Position numbers and translations under genes: made by a program
Source of the DNA: Roseibium sediminicola
GTDB lineage: Bacteria; Pseudomonadota; Alphaproteobacteria; Rhizobiales; Stappiaceae
Direction of reading: 5' to 3'
DNA length: 64,000 nucleotides
Assembly (NCBI RefSeq): GCF_023156505.1
Contig: NZ_JALNMJ010000019.1
Span: 1 to 64,000 of the forward strand
The notes under the pieces: model-generated
What the model was told of the DNA's origin: nothing
The model's input: the letters and a program-made list of their open reading frames with translations, nothing else
Database searches by the model: none
In this document: piece by piece, positions 1 to 8,422 of the stretch
How the letters are laid out: the number at the start of each line of letters is the position of its first letter
How positions within the stretch are numbered: the first letter of the stretch is position 1

Positions 1-101
1 ATCAGCGGCGCCAAAATCGCCCATTCCGGGTCCATCAAATCGGTTGGATAACGCAGATGGTCCCGGTTATGCTGTCGGCGAGTGATATCATCCCAGGGCA
101 T
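1..101 (-). CDS. IS5-family-type transposase, N-terminus only (runs off left edge)
   Basis: Reading leftwards from an ATG at 101 gives MPWDDITRRQHNRDHLRYPT followed by DLMDPEWAILAPL and then the window edge. The RYPTDLMDPEWAILAPL segment is the conserved start of the N-terminal domain of many IS5-group DDE transposases in alphaproteobacteria. GGAGGA lies about 4 nt before the ATG; an in-frame ATG at 113 is an alternative start. The IS end should lie between 114 and about 178, but I cannot fix it without the other end. Whether the transposase is intact cannot be judged from 33 codons. Confidence 0.7.
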   Translation of the reverse strand, partial: MPWDDITRRQHNRDHLRYPTDLMDPEWAILAPL

Positions 102-174
102 TCGATCCTCCATCTTCTAGACTAAGACGGTTGAATCACAACCCTTTGATATCACTCAACTACTTTTAAATCGG

Positions 175-283
175 GCTCTAAAGCATTTCAAGAATTGCTT
201 GAAACAAGCATTGCCGACTTTTGCGTTCAAGGCAGAGCCGAGAGGCAGCTAAAGTCGGCTCAGACTTTTCTCGAAATGCTATA
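175..283. repeat. 109-bp dispersed palindromic repeat, copy 1
   Basis: This stretch matches 32994-33102 in the same orientation with about 10 mismatches over 109 bp. The ends are imperfect inverted repeats (AAGCATTTCAAG near the left, CTCGAAATGCT near the right) and an inner dyad GCCGACTTT/AAAGTCGGC is present. It is non-coding and abuts the IS5-type end. It behaves like a small non-autonomous intergenic element. I see nothing codable between 284 and 433. Confidence 0.7.
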
Positions 284-433
284 ACCCGCCATTCGTTGAG
301 AAAGTGAGCAATGGCCGCTTTGGGCCGAAAACTACCACAGGTATTGCCCCAAAGAATGTCGACATAGGTGAGCGGGCCACCAGAAACTGGCCTTCTCCTC
401 ACCGCCCTTTCCGGACGTCCCAGGCCCCCTCCC

Positions 434-1237
434 CTACTGCGCCGTCCAGCCCCCATCCACCGGGATTGTCACCCCCGTCACGTTATGGGCCATCGGATTG
501 CACAGCCACAGCGCCAACGCGCCGATTTCCGACGGGTCGCTTGTCCGCAGCGAGGGCTGTTTTTCCTTCAGCAGATCCGCAATCCCCTTGTCACGGTCGC
601 CGTCGAACAGCGCGGCGCGAGCCTCCACCTGGGGTTCGATGATGGCGGTTTCCGTCCAGCCAGGGGCGATACAGTTGACCGTGATGCCGCCGGAGGCCTT
701 GGAGCCCTCTGCGGCATATTCCAGCGCCGCGACCTTGCTCATGCCGACGACACCGAATTTGGAGGCGACATAGGGCGCCTTGTTGATCGAGGCCACGAGC
801 CCGTGCACCGAGGCGATGTTGATCACCCGGCCGAAGCCTTTTTCCGCCATTTTGGGCAGGGTCAGGCGCATGGTGTGGAAAACGCCGGAGAGATTGACGC
901 CGATGATCGCGTCCCAGGTGGCGGCGTCCGCCTCCCTGAAACTGACGGTTTTCTGGATGCCGGCATTGTTGACCAGGATATCCGCGCCGCCCCAGGCCTC
1001 GACCTCGGCCATCATGCGTTCCACCGCCGCGACGTCGCGCATGTCGGCGTCGAAAAACTTGGCCTCCGGCGCACCGGCTTCCCGGACCTCGGCGACGGCC
1101 GCCTCGGCCTCCTCAGGGGTGGCGAGGCCGTGAACGGCGATGCGGGCGCCCGCTTCCCCCAGAGCTTTGGCGACGGCGAGACCGATGCCCTGGACCGAGC
1201 CGGTGACAAGTGCCGTTTTGCCTTTGAGATCGCTCAT
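434..1237 (-). CDS. bdhA: 3-hydroxybutyrate dehydrogenase (SDR family)
   Basis: This 267-residue short-chain dehydrogenase probably interconverts (R)-3-hydroxybutyrate and acetoacetate with NAD in the cytoplasm. The cofactor loop TGSVQGIGLA is near residue 12, NNAG near 92, the catalytic serine lies in INIASVHG, and the YVASK Tyr/Lys pair follows. The C-terminus IPVDGGWTAQ is typical of 3-hydroxybutyrate dehydrogenases. The ATG at 1237 overlaps the stop of the upstream ligase gene by 4 nt, and GGAGGAACC lies just before it, so this start is preferred over longer in-frame extensions. It is the second gene of a two-gene unit with the acyl-CoA ligase, pointing to short-chain hydroxyacid or polyhydroxybutyrate use. 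The exact substrate is inferred from family resemblance. Confidence 0.85.
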   Translation of the reverse strand: MSDLKGKTALVTGSVQGIGLAVAKALGEAGARIAVHGLATPEEAEAAVAEVREAGAPEAKFFDADMRDVAAVERMMAEVEAWGGADILVNNAGIQKTVSFREADAATWDAIIGVNLSGVFHTMRLTLPKMAEKGFGRVINIASVHGLVASINKAPYVASKFGVVGMSKVAALEYAAEGSKASGGITVNCIAPGWTETAIIEPQVEARAALFDGDRDKGIADLLKEKQPSLRTSDPSEIGALALWLCNPMAHNVTGVTIPVDGGWTAQ

Positions 1238-2763
1238 GCCGGTTCCTCCTCGTGGATGTCCTTGCGCAGCTCCGTCTTCAGGATCTTGCCGTAATTGTTC
1301 TTCGGCAGATCCTTGACGAAACGGTAGATCTTGGGCCGCTTGAAGCGGGCGATGTTGTCGAGGCAGAGCGCGTTCAGCGCCGCTTCCGTGACGCTCTGCC
1401 CCGGATGGCAGGCGATAAAGGCAACGACCACCTCGCCCCATTCGGCGTCCGGCTTGCCGATTACGGCAGATTCGTGCACGGCGGGATGGGCCAGCAGCAC
1501 CTCCTCGACCTCGCGCGGATAGATGTTGGAGCCGCCGGAAATGATCACGTCCTTGGAGCGGTCCTGCAGGGTGACATAACCGTCCTCGTCCATCCGGCCC
1601 ATGTCGCCGGTCCAGAGCCAGCCGTTCTTGAGCGTCGCGGCGGTGGCATCCGGGTTGCGCCAATAGCCGGCCATCACCGTCGGACCCTCGACGACGATCT
1701 CGCCGACCGCGCCGCGCGGCAGCTCCGCGCCAGCGTCATCGACAATCGCCACCCGCACCACCGACTGGGCGGTGCCGACGGAATTCAGCCGCTCGCGCCA
1801 GCGCCTGTGGCTGCGATCCGCGACCTCGTGGCGGGCGAGCGCCGTGATGCCCATCGGGCATTCGCCCTGGCCGTAGATCTGGACAAAGCGCGCGCCCATC
1901 ACCTCGACGGCTTCGAGAATATCGGCCTCATACATCGGCCCGCCGGCATAGACGATGGTGCGGAGCCCCTTGCCGGTTCCCCCGCCCGCCTTGGCGGCAT
2001 CGACCAGGCGGCGCACCATGGTCGGCGCGGCGAACATGGAGATCGAGCCGATCAGCGGGGCGATAGAGAGGATTTCCTCCGCGTCGAAGCCGCCGCTTCT
2101 CGGCACCACGTGGCGCGCGCCCTTGATCACATGCATGAAATTATAGAGCCCGGCGCCATGGCTCATCGGCGCGGCATAAAGCGCGGCGTCCTGCGGTTTG
2201 ACGTCGTCGACATCGGCAAAATAGGTCAGCGCCATCGAGGCAAGATTGCCGCAGGTCAGCATCACGCCCTTGGGTTTGCCCGTCGTGCCGGAGGTGTAGA
2301 ACAGCCAGGCAAGATCCTCGCCCTTGAGGGGCACGGGGCTCCCAAGCGGTGCGGTCAGGCGCATGGCGTCGAATTCGGCGCTTTCCAGCAAGACCAGAAC
2401 GACGCTGTCGGGCAGGAGCGGTGCCAGCGCGGCGGCGGACTTGTCATCTGAGAAGACGAAGGATGCACCGGAATTTTCCAACATCCAGACGGCTTCCCGT
2501 TCATGCAGCTTGGCATTGATCGGCACGGCCGCGGCGCCCGCCCACCAAACGCCGTAAAGCGCCTCCAGATAGCGGGTGGAATTGCCGGCAAAGAGCGCCA
2601 CCCGATCGCCTTTCGCAACGCCGTGGCCCTTCAGCGCGGCGGCAATCGCCGCGGCGCTTTTGGCAAATTCGGCATAGGTGGCGCGGCGCTCGGTGCCCTC
2701 CAATAGCGCCGGCGCCTCTGGCGTTCTGGACGCGGTCCTTGTAAGCCATTCGGCCGGGTTCAT
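1234..2763 (-). CDS. AMP-forming acyl-CoA synthetase / fatty-acid-CoA ligase
   Basis: This 509-residue ANL-superfamily enzyme would activate a carboxylic acid to its CoA thioester through an acyl-adenylate. The AMP-binding P-loop YTSGTTGKPKGV, the IYGQGE and WTGDMG motifs, and a C-terminal GGSNIYPREVEEVL segment followed by the late Lys in LPKNNYGKI are all visible, in family order and at normal length. The ATG at 2763 has GGAGGA 4 nt upstream; a further in-frame start at 2778 is less likely. It is the first gene of the unit with bdhA (ATGA overlap). A malonyl-, short- or medium-chain substrate is possible; the sequence does not settle it. No membrane segments or signal peptide are seen. Confidence 0.85.
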   Translation of the reverse strand: MNPAEWLTRTASRTPEAPALLEGTERRATYAEFAKSAAAIAAALKGHGVAKGDRVALFAGNSTRYLEALYGVWWAGAAAVPINAKLHEREAVWMLENSGASFVFSDDKSAAALAPLLPDSVVLVLLESAEFDAMRLTAPLGSPVPLKGEDLAWLFYTSGTTGKPKGVMLTCGNLASMALTYFADVDDVKPQDAALYAAPMSHGAGLYNFMHVIKGARHVVPRSGGFDAEEILSIAPLIGSISMFAAPTMVRRLVDAAKAGGGTGKGLRTIVYAGGPMYEADILEAVEVMGARFVQIYGQGECPMGITALARHEVADRSHRRWRERLNSVGTAQSVVRVAIVDDAGAELPRGAVGEIVVEGPTVMAGYWRNPDATAATLKNGWLWTGDMGRMDEDGYVTLQDRSKDVIISGGSNIYPREVEEVLLAHPAVHESAVIGKPDAEWGEVVVAFIACHPGQSVTEAALNALCLDNIARFKRPKIYRFVKDLPKNNYGKILKTELRKDIHEEEPA

Positions 2764-2812
2764 GTCTTCCTCCCACACGGCGGTTCCGGGCGAGCCGGGA
2801 CCTTACAAAAGC

Positions 2813-2958
2813 CTCATCCTGGGGAGCAGTCAGAAGCCCTGCCCCGCTCAGGCCGCGCGTTCCGGACAGACGGCCCGAGACCTTACGCACATGAGGACCT
2901 CGCACGCTGCTGCCGCGGGCAAGGCACGGAATACGGGCGAACGGCTCCCCAGGATGAG
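2813..2958. repeat. Intergenic inverted-repeat element with 15-bp ends
   Basis: CTCATCCTGGGGAGC (2813-2827) is exactly mirrored by GCTCCCCAGGATGAG (2944-2958) around about 115 bp of GC-rich non-coding DNA. It sits between the divergently transcribed acyl-CoA ligase and PAS-LuxR genes. The arm resembles the TCATCCTGAGGAGG arm of the element at 22354-22479, so both may belong to one family. Confidence 0.7.
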
Positions 2959-3070
2959 AGGGGTGCGGCGATGCAAGGTTTCCCGCCCTTTAACCCGCGC
3001 AAGCCTCCTCCAGGCCGCCTCGGGCGCAGTCGCGCGCACAACCGATCTCTTTGGATCAATCCCCTTTTGG

Positions 3071-3094
3071 CTGTTTTCAGTATATTGAAAACAG
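3071..3094. promoter_or_regulatory. 24-bp palindrome in front of the PAS-LuxR gene, candidate operator
   Basis: The arms CTGTTTTCA and TGAAAACAG are perfectly complementary around a 6-bp AT-rich spacer (GTATAT). It lies about 78 bp upstream of the ATG of the PAS-LuxR gene, in an otherwise GC-rich gap. The size and symmetry fit a dimeric helix-turn-helix regulator. Autoregulation by the adjacent LuxR-type protein is an inference. Confidence 0.55.
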
Positions 3095-3171
3095 GGACCG
3101 ATCTGCGCCCATTCAGATACTATCCCGGACCTTGGCCGGGATATTCCGGCAAAACACGTAACGGAAACAAA

Positions 3172-3717
3172 ATGGACGACCTCGCCGCGCTGGCCTTCGA
3201 CAATGCCCCCATCGGGCTGGCCTTCACCGAAAACCGGGATATCAGGCGCTGCAATCCGCGGCTTGCGGAGATGTTCGGTTTCTCCGAGGAGGCGCTGACC
3301 GGCGCGTCGCTGTCGATGCTTTACCCGTCTTCGGAAGAGTTCCAGCGCATCGGCCGGATCGGCCAGGAAATCATGCGCGGCGTCGGCCGCTACCGTGACG
3401 AGCGCATCATGCGCCGCAAATGCGGCGAGTTGTTCTGGTGCCGGGTGCGCGGCCAGTCGCTCGACCCCGAAGCGCCCTTTGCCCGGGCGGTGTGGAGCTT
3501 TGCCGACATTTCCGAGGACCGGCCGCTCGCCGAGATGAGCCTGCGCGAAAGGCAGGTGGCCAAGCTGCTTGCCGAAGGCAATACCACCAAGGAAATCGCG
3601 CGGCTCCTGGATCTGTCGCCGCGCACGGTCGAGGTCCACCGGGCGCGCTTGATGAAAAAATTCAGCGCCCGCAACAGCCTGGAACTGATCGCCCATATTG
3701 CGGGCATCCCTCTTTAG
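3172..3717 (+). CDS. PAS-LuxR transcriptional regulator
   Basis: This 181-residue cytoplasmic regulator has one N-terminal PAS domain (about 1-110, with [18 protein letters not shown] and a [11 protein letters not shown] strand) joined to a C-terminal LuxR/FixJ-type helix-turn-helix (about 118-175: [14 protein letters not shown], then [20 protein letters not shown]). There is no receiver domain, so the PAS is the likely sensor. The ATG at 3172 is preferred because the PAS begins immediately after it; upstream in-frame sequence is not domain-like, and the ribosome site is weak (GGAAA). The next gene, a Cds1-like enzyme, starts 38 nt downstream on the same strand, so this is its probable regulator. 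The ligand is unknown. Confidence 0.8.
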   Translation: MDDLAALAFDNAPIGLAFTENRDIRRCNPRLAEMFGFSEEALTGASLSMLYPSSEEFQRIGRIGQEIMRGVGRYRDERIMRRKCGELFWCRVRGQSLDPEAPFARAVWSFADISEDRPLAEMSLRERQVAKLLAEGNTTKEIARLLDLSPRTVEVHRARLMKKFSARNSLELIAHIAGIPL

Positions 3718-3755
3718 GGCCACTCTTCCTGAAAAGAGGATTCCGGGAGAGACAG

Positions 3756-4796
3756 ATGGACAAATGGGTGCAGGGCGCGATCGCCAAAATCAACGCGGAC
3801 GCGCACCGATCCGCCGACACGCATCTGTTCAAGCTGCACGGCATCGAGACGGGTGGTGTCGACATCTATCTGAAGGACGAGAGCACCCATCCGACCGGCA
3901 GTTTGAAACACCGGCTCGCCCGTTCGCTGTTTCTCTATGCGCTGTGCAACGGCAAGATCCGCGAAGGCACGCCGGTGATCGAGGCGTCCTCGGGCAGCAC
4001 GGCGGTGTCGGAAGCCTATTTTGCCCAGATGATCGGCGTTCCCTTCATTGCCGTGGTGCCGCAATCGACCGCGTTGAGCAAGATCGAGCTGATCCGGCTT
4101 TATGGCGGCGAACCGCATTATGTCGGCTCCGCGCCGGAAATGCATGACGCCGCCGAGGCGCTGGCGGCCGAGATGAACGGTCATTTCATGGACCAGTTCA
4201 CCTATGCGGAGCGGGCGACCGACTGGCGCGGCAACAACAATATCGCCGAAAGCATCTTCGAGCAGATGGCCTTTGAGCCGCATCCGGTCCCCAGGATGCT
4301 GGTGATGAGCGCGGGCACCGGCGGCACCTCGGCAACGCTCGGCCGCTTCATCCGCTATCGCGGCCACGACACGGAGCTGACCGTGGTCGATCCGGAAAAT
4401 TCGGTCTTCTACGACGCCTTCAAGACCGGCGACCGAACCCTTACCGCAAATTGCTCCAGCCGCATCGAGGGCATCGGCCGGCCGGAAGTGGAACATTCCT
4501 TCCTGCCGGATGTCATCGACCGGATGATCAAGGTGCCGGACGCAGCCAGCGTCGCCACCATGCTGTTTCTGGAAAAGCTGGTCGGCCGCAAGGCCGGCCC
4601 CTCCACGGGCACCAACCTGTGGGGCACACTCAAGATCGCCCGGGAAATGATCGAACGCGGCGAGACAGGCTCGATCGTCACGGTGATGTGCGACAGCGGC
4701 CAGCGCTATCTCGACACCTATTACAATCCGGACTGGGTCACCGCCAAATTCGGCGATCTTTGGGCCTTTTCGCGGGAGCTGGAGGGCTGGGTCTAG
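3756..4796 (+). CDS. cds1: Cds1-type PLP-dependent L-cysteine desulfhydrase-like protein
   Basis: This 346-residue fold-type II PLP enzyme resembles the cysteine synthase family but has the Cds1 signature known from mycobacteria: [19 protein letters not shown] with the likely Schiff-base lysine, [38 protein letters not shown] for the phosphate, [10 protein letters not shown] and [10 protein letters not shown]. Family members of this length release sulfide from cysteine, giving pyruvate and ammonia. GGGAGAG lies 7 nt before the ATG at 3756. It probably forms a unit with the PAS-LuxR gene. A biosynthetic cysteine synthase role is less likely because the family motifs match Cds1 more closely. 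The assignment is made from memory of the family. Confidence 0.8.
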   Translation: MDKWVQGAIAKINADAHRSADTHLFKLHGIETGGVDIYLKDESTHPTGSLKHRLARSLFLYALCNGKIREGTPVIEASSGSTAVSEAYFAQMIGVPFIAVVPQSTALSKIELIRLYGGEPHYVGSAPEMHDAAEALAAEMNGHFMDQFTYAERATDWRGNNNIAESIFEQMAFEPHPVPRMLVMSAGTGGTSATLGRFIRYRGHDTELTVVDPENSVFYDAFKTGDRTLTANCSSRIEGIGRPEVEHSFLPDVIDRMIKVPDAASVATMLFLEKLVGRKAGPSTGTNLWGTLKIAREMIERGETGSIVTVMCDSGQRYLDTYYNPDWVTAKFGDLWAFSRELEGWV

Positions 4797-4844
4797 CAAG
4801 CCGTTTTCAAGCAGCCCCATACTCAATCTCAGGCCTTGCGGCTT

Positions 4845-5004
4845 GCGCCCCTCTCCCTCCTTGCGGGGGAGATGTCCGGGAACCGGACAGAGGGGGGGTG
4901 AAACGGTTGCCCCCAATTCTGAAACGCTGCATGATTTCGATAGGTTGATACCCCCCTCTGTCTCCTGGCGGAGACATCTCCCCCCCAAGGAGGGAGAAGG
5001 GCGC
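4845..5004. repeat. 160-bp inverted-repeat intergenic element
   Basis: A 55-bp arm at 4845-4899 (GCGCCCCTCTCCCTCC...) is mirrored with few mismatches at 4950-5004 (...GGAGGGAGAAGGGCGC), around a 50-bp centre that itself repeats GGTTG motifs. It resembles intergenic mosaic repeats common in Rhizobiales genomes. The rest of the gap to 5241 is non-coding; 5059-5105 holds another repeat-like piece (TGTCATCCCGGCC ... GAGCCGGGACC) with dyad character. Confidence 0.75.
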
Positions 5005-5241
5005 AAGATCTGCCGTATGCACCTCCTCGCCAAAGCTGTGTCAAAGACGTCCCCCTCGGTGTCATCCCGGCCAAGCGCAGCGCGAGCCGGGACCCACTCG
5101 CCGACCCGCTTGCCAAAGCATTTGGGTGTCCTCGAAGGTGCCTTCACTCCAGCTCTCTGCAAACGAGTAGGCCCCGGGTCTCCCTTCGTTCGCCTGGGGC
5201 GACACCGATAGGTGTGGCTTGGCTGAAAGATACGATTGTCC

Positions 5242-5718
5242 CTAGCCGTTCAGCAGCAGCCAGATCTCGCGGCCTTCCAGGCCCATCAGCGCGCAATAGA
5301 CGCCGGGGCCGATGAGATAGGAGGTGGCGGTGAAGCTGCCGCCCGACAGTTCCACCCCGGCAATGGCGGTGCCGCAATCGGCGCGGCGGGTCAGCGGGTC
5401 GATAGGGTCGTCCTCGGGCGTTCCGCCGACAATTGCGACCAGCCGCCGTCCGTCCTCGGCCGAAAACAGCACCCCGCCGCCGTCAGCGCGCATGAAGCGG
5501 CACGGCGGCTCCACACGGAGCGGTACGGAGCCGGTGTCCTGTTCCTTGCTGAAATCAAGATGGCAGGTGCCTTCCCGGGCGGCCAGCGTCAACCGGAAGC
5601 CGTCAATTTCGATCCTTGCCTCCGCCTGGCTGCGCTCAGGACTGTCCGATGGCAGAAGATAGACAAGGGCGGCCGCCATCAGGAGGGCCGGGACCGCCAA
5701 GAGCACGACATGTTTCAT
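5242..5718 (-). CDS. Membrane-anchored or exported protein, candidate immunity protein for the Tae4-like amidase
   Basis: This 158-residue protein of unknown family begins with a basic-hydrophobic segment (about residues 2-21, MKHVVLLAVP onward), so it is either a signal peptide or a single anchor facing the periplasm. There is no lipobox. The rest is a soluble, acidic, probably beta-rich domain with four cysteines (in GTCHLDF, PPCRF, RADCGTA, VYCALMG), consistent with an oxidising compartment. Its ATG overlaps the stop of the Tae4-like gene (shared ATGA), giving the effector-then-immunity order expected of such pairs. I do not recognise it as a known Tai4 protein, so the immunity role rests on position and topology. 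Confidence 0.6.
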   Translation of the reverse strand: MKHVVLLAVPALLMAAALVYLLPSDSPERSQAEARIEIDGFRLTLAAREGTCHLDFSKEQDTGSVPLRVEPPCRFMRADGGGVLFSAEDGRRLVAIVGGTPEDDPIDPLTRRADCGTAIAGVELSGGSFTATSYLIGPGVYCALMGLEGREIWLLLNG

Positions 5719-6527
5719 AATTGCCAGAACACCACACGTTCCGATCTCTGGAAATAGTTGGGATCGCCCTTGCGCACGATCTTGCCGTTCCAGAGGTCGA
5801 TGTGGTCGCCCTGATTGCCTGTTCCCCAGAAGTTGATGAAGGCGGCAATGCCGAGCTTGTTGGCGAAATCGGCGCTGGTGACGGACGTGTGGGTCACCGG
5901 CGTGCCGAGCCTGGTGGTCTGGCTTTGCAGCCAGGCGATCAACTCCTCGACCCGCAGCACATGCTCCCTCCCGTGGCCGTGCCAGCAGTGGGCGCCGTTG
6001 AAACCCGACAGGGAGACGCTGGACCGTTCCAGCGTCAGTCCCATGCGGATGGCGCATTGATTGTCGTAGTTGGACTTTCCCCCGGTCTGGCAGGGATCGT
6101 TGTTGCCCCGGGTGGTTGGGTGGTTCGCCCACAGGGTCTCGAACAGCAGGTGAATGCAGCGGATCTTGAAGGTCACGGTGAAGGTCGCCGTGGTGCTGTC
6201 TTCCGTGACGGTGACGGTGTGCGTGAAGGTCTTCTCACGGAAACTGTGCTTGGGCACCGTGAAGGTAAAGGTGCTGCTGCCTACATCATTGATGAACGCG
6301 TCGCGCTCGGTGATCGTGATCAGGACATTCTGGGTGGCGCCGGCGGCGGTCGGCGACTTTGTATCGTTCAGCAGGATCCAGCGGATCGGCGGTGTCCAGG
6401 TCTTGCCCTTGGCCAGCTTGAAGTCCTTCTGGGCGACGCTTCCGTTTACCTTGAAACTGGCCCGGATGTCATCGCCGATGTCGCCACCGGTGTAGGCTAT
6501 GCTGACAACTTCTATTCTGAGGGTCAT
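5715..6527 (-). CDS. Tae4-like peptidoglycan amidase with an N-terminal beta-rich domain
   Basis: This 270-residue protein has a C-terminal half (about 123-270) matching type VI amidase effector 4 enzymes, which cut the gamma-D-glutamyl-mDAP bond of peptidoglycan. Visible landmarks are NNDPC (near 142), catalytic Cys158 in NQCAIRMG, HCWHGHGREHVLRVEEL with a conserved basic patch, GIAAFINFWG, then His242 and Asp244 in GDHIDLWNG and the terminal YFQRSERVVFWQL. The first 122 residues are a Thr-rich, strand-rich domain with acidic residues (GGDIGDD, TERDAF) that suggests a C2-like sandwich; such an extension is not part of classical Tae4. No signal peptide is seen. The ATG at 6527 has GGGAG 7 nt upstream; an in-frame start at 6575 is possible. 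No T6SS genes are in the window. Confidence 0.75.
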   Translation of the reverse strand: MTLRIEVVSIAYTGGDIGDDIRASFKVNGSVAQKDFKLAKGKTWTPPIRWILLNDTKSPTAAGATQNVLITITERDAFINDVGSSTFTFTVPKHSFREKTFTHTVTVTEDSTTATFTVTFKIRCIHLLFETLWANHPTTRGNNDPCQTGGKSNYDNQCAIRMGLTLERSSVSLSGFNGAHCWHGHGREHVLRVEELIAWLQSQTTRLGTPVTHTSVTSADFANKLGIAAFINFWGTGNQGDHIDLWNGKIVRKGDPNYFQRSERVVFWQL

Positions 6528-6717
6528 GACATCGCTCCCGGATACTCGAATGGAGACGTACGCAGTCTTCGGCACAAGGCGATGGGCGGCACCTGAGCCG
6601 CCGGACTTTTCTTGATGTAGCGGAAATCATGACACAGCCAACCGGAAACCCGCAAGGGTTGCCAAAGCTGAAAGCGCTCGAAAAAGATGCTGACGAAGTC
6701 TTGACCCGGTCCGCGCT

Positions 6718-8250
6718 TCAGCTCGCTGCCCGCATGCGGAAGGTCTTGTAGGTCAGGACGTTGGAGCCGCTCTTCTTGGCCTGATACATGGCCTGGTCGG
6801 CGCATTTGATCAGGTCGGCGGCGGTGTCGGCGTCATCGGGGAAATAGGAAATCCCGATGCTGACGGTGATCGCAATCGTGTTGCCCTGGATCTCTGTCGG
6901 TTTGGAAATCTCGCGATAGATGCGCCCCGCGCAGCTCAGGACATCGTCCTCGCCGCAATAATCGCCGATGATGACGGCAAATTCGTCGCCGCCGATCCGG
7001 GTGACGATGTCGCCGTCGCGGGTGCATTTCTTGATGGTTTCGGCCACGGATTTCAAAAGGGCATCGCCCACCGGGTGACCGTGGCTGTCATTGACCGGCT
7101 TGAACGTGTTGAGATCCAGCATCATCAGCGCGAATTTGCGTTTGTCCCGCCTGGCGATGCGGACATTTTCCTCAAGGCTCTCGCTGAAATGGGCCCGGTT
7201 GGACAGACCGGTCAGATAATCGGTCATGGCCAGACGCCGGACCTCTTCCTCGGTCTGTTTCAGCTGGGTGATGTCCGCATGGGTGCCCGACATCCGGAGC
7301 GGCTTGCCGTCCTTGGTCCACTCGACCACCCTGCCCCGGTCGAGCACCCAGATCCAGCGGCCGTCCTTGTGGCGCATGCGGATTTCGCAATCGTAGGCTT
7401 CCTTGCGGCCCTCGAACACTTCCTGCAGCTTCTGCTGAGACCGCTTGACGTCATCCGGATGCGCCAGGCTCTCCCAGGTTTTCGTGCTTGTCGGGGAAAG
7501 CTCGGCCAGGGAGTAGCCGATGATCTCGGCCCAGCGCTCGTTGTAGATTGCATCGCCGGTCTGGACGTTCCACTCCCAGGTGCCGACATTGGTTCCGAAA
7601 ATGATCTCGCGCAGGCGCTGTTCTGAGGAGCGCAGCTGCCGGTGCGCTGCGTTCCGCTCCAGGAGCATCAGGGTCAAGGCCACCAGCGATAGGCCAAGCG
7701 TGATCACCAGTGCCAGCATCCAGCGGTTCATGGCCTGGTTGGCGGAGGCAAGTTCCGCGCTCTTCAAATCGACCATCTCCTCGAGACGGTTCTTGTAGTG
7801 CCACAGCTCCTCCTTGCGCTCGCTGTCGGCGGAAATGTCGTGAATGATCGACATCAGCGCCGTCCTGCCGAGATAGTCGACCGGTGTGGAATGCACCTCC
7901 ACGGTCTTCACCGATCCATCGGCCAGTCTGTGCCTGAAAATGAAGAAGTTCCGGTTTTCCGATTTCGCCAGTTGGCGCTCCGCCAGCACCTGTTCCGGCG
8001 TCAGCTGGTTGATGTCCTGGATCGCCATGCCGCGGAACGTCGCCCAGTCATAACCGTAAAAGGCCTGCGCCGCCTTGTTGGCGTCGAGAATGGCGCCCGT
8101 ATCCGGGTCGACAAGAAGAATGGTGGCGCTGTGATTTGAGACGGCTTGCTCATAGAGCAGGCGTTGCTGTGCGGAAGCTGGCCCCGCCAACAGAAATACA
8201 CAATAAAATATTGTCAGTTTTGACAGTATTTTAACGAGATTCATCAACAC
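6718..8250 (-). CDS. Membrane PAS-PAS-GGDEF diguanylate cyclase
   Basis: This 510-residue signalling enzyme would make cyclic di-GMP from GTP. It starts with a signal-like hydrophobic segment (about 5-28, ending ASA), then a PAS domain (about 36-145), a coiled stretch, a transmembrane helix (about 176-196), a second PAS with PAC motif (about 212-335) and a GGDEF domain (about 345-500). The active site RIGGDEFAVI is intact, and the inhibitory I-site RDGD sits exactly five residues before GGDEF, so product inhibition is likely. If the first hydrophobic segment is cleaved or inserted as an anchor, PAS 1 lies outside the cytoplasm and could sense a periplasmic signal. It is monocistronic. The MLMN start at 8250 is chosen because the hydrophobic segment follows at once. 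Confidence 0.85.
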   Translation of the reverse strand: MLMNLVKILSKLTIFYCVFLLAGPASAQQRLLYEQAVSNHSATILLVDPDTGAILDANKAAQAFYGYDWATFRGMAIQDINQLTPEQVLAERQLAKSENRNFFIFRHRLADGSVKTVEVHSTPVDYLGRTALMSIIHDISADSERKEELWHYKNRLEEMVDLKSAELASANQAMNRWMLALVITLGLSLVALTLMLLERNAAHRQLRSSEQRLREIIFGTNVGTWEWNVQTGDAIYNERWAEIIGYSLAELSPTSTKTWESLAHPDDVKRSQQKLQEVFEGRKEAYDCEIRMRHKDGRWIWVLDRGRVVEWTKDGKPLRMSGTHADITQLKQTEEEVRRLAMTDYLTGLSNRAHFSESLEENVRIARRDKRKFALMMLDLNTFKPVNDSHGHPVGDALLKSVAETIKKCTRDGDIVTRIGGDEFAVIIGDYCGEDDVLSCAGRIYREISKPTEIQGNTIAITVSIGISYFPDDADTAADLIKCADQAMYQAKKSGSNVLTYKTFRMRAAS

Positions 8251-8422
8251 ACACGCCTTTTGCCATCAGTAAAAGTCCATCTGATTAAATTTTCAAAAAC
8301 AAATCGGCGAAATCCTACGCTTATAAATTGCTGAAGCCACTTGGCACCCGTGCCAACAAACGGCAGCCACCTGCCCTGATGCCGTCCCAATGAGGCGCTA
8401 TGCGATGGCTCAGGAGGACGAC

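Noticed and set aside
178-456. Minus-strand frame of 92 codons near the left edge
   Set aside because: It is built mostly from the 109-bp repeat and the 3' end of bdhA; no ribosome site or family match.
1252-2451. Plus-strand open frame opposite the acyl-CoA ligase
   Set aside because: Mirror of a GC-rich gene; His/Arg/Asp-rich composition typical of antisense frames.
8290-8400. Possible promoter or riboswitch between the diguanylate cyclase and DUF1287 genes
   Set aside because: AT-rich DNA is present but no -35/-10 pair, dyad or aptamer-like fold stood out.
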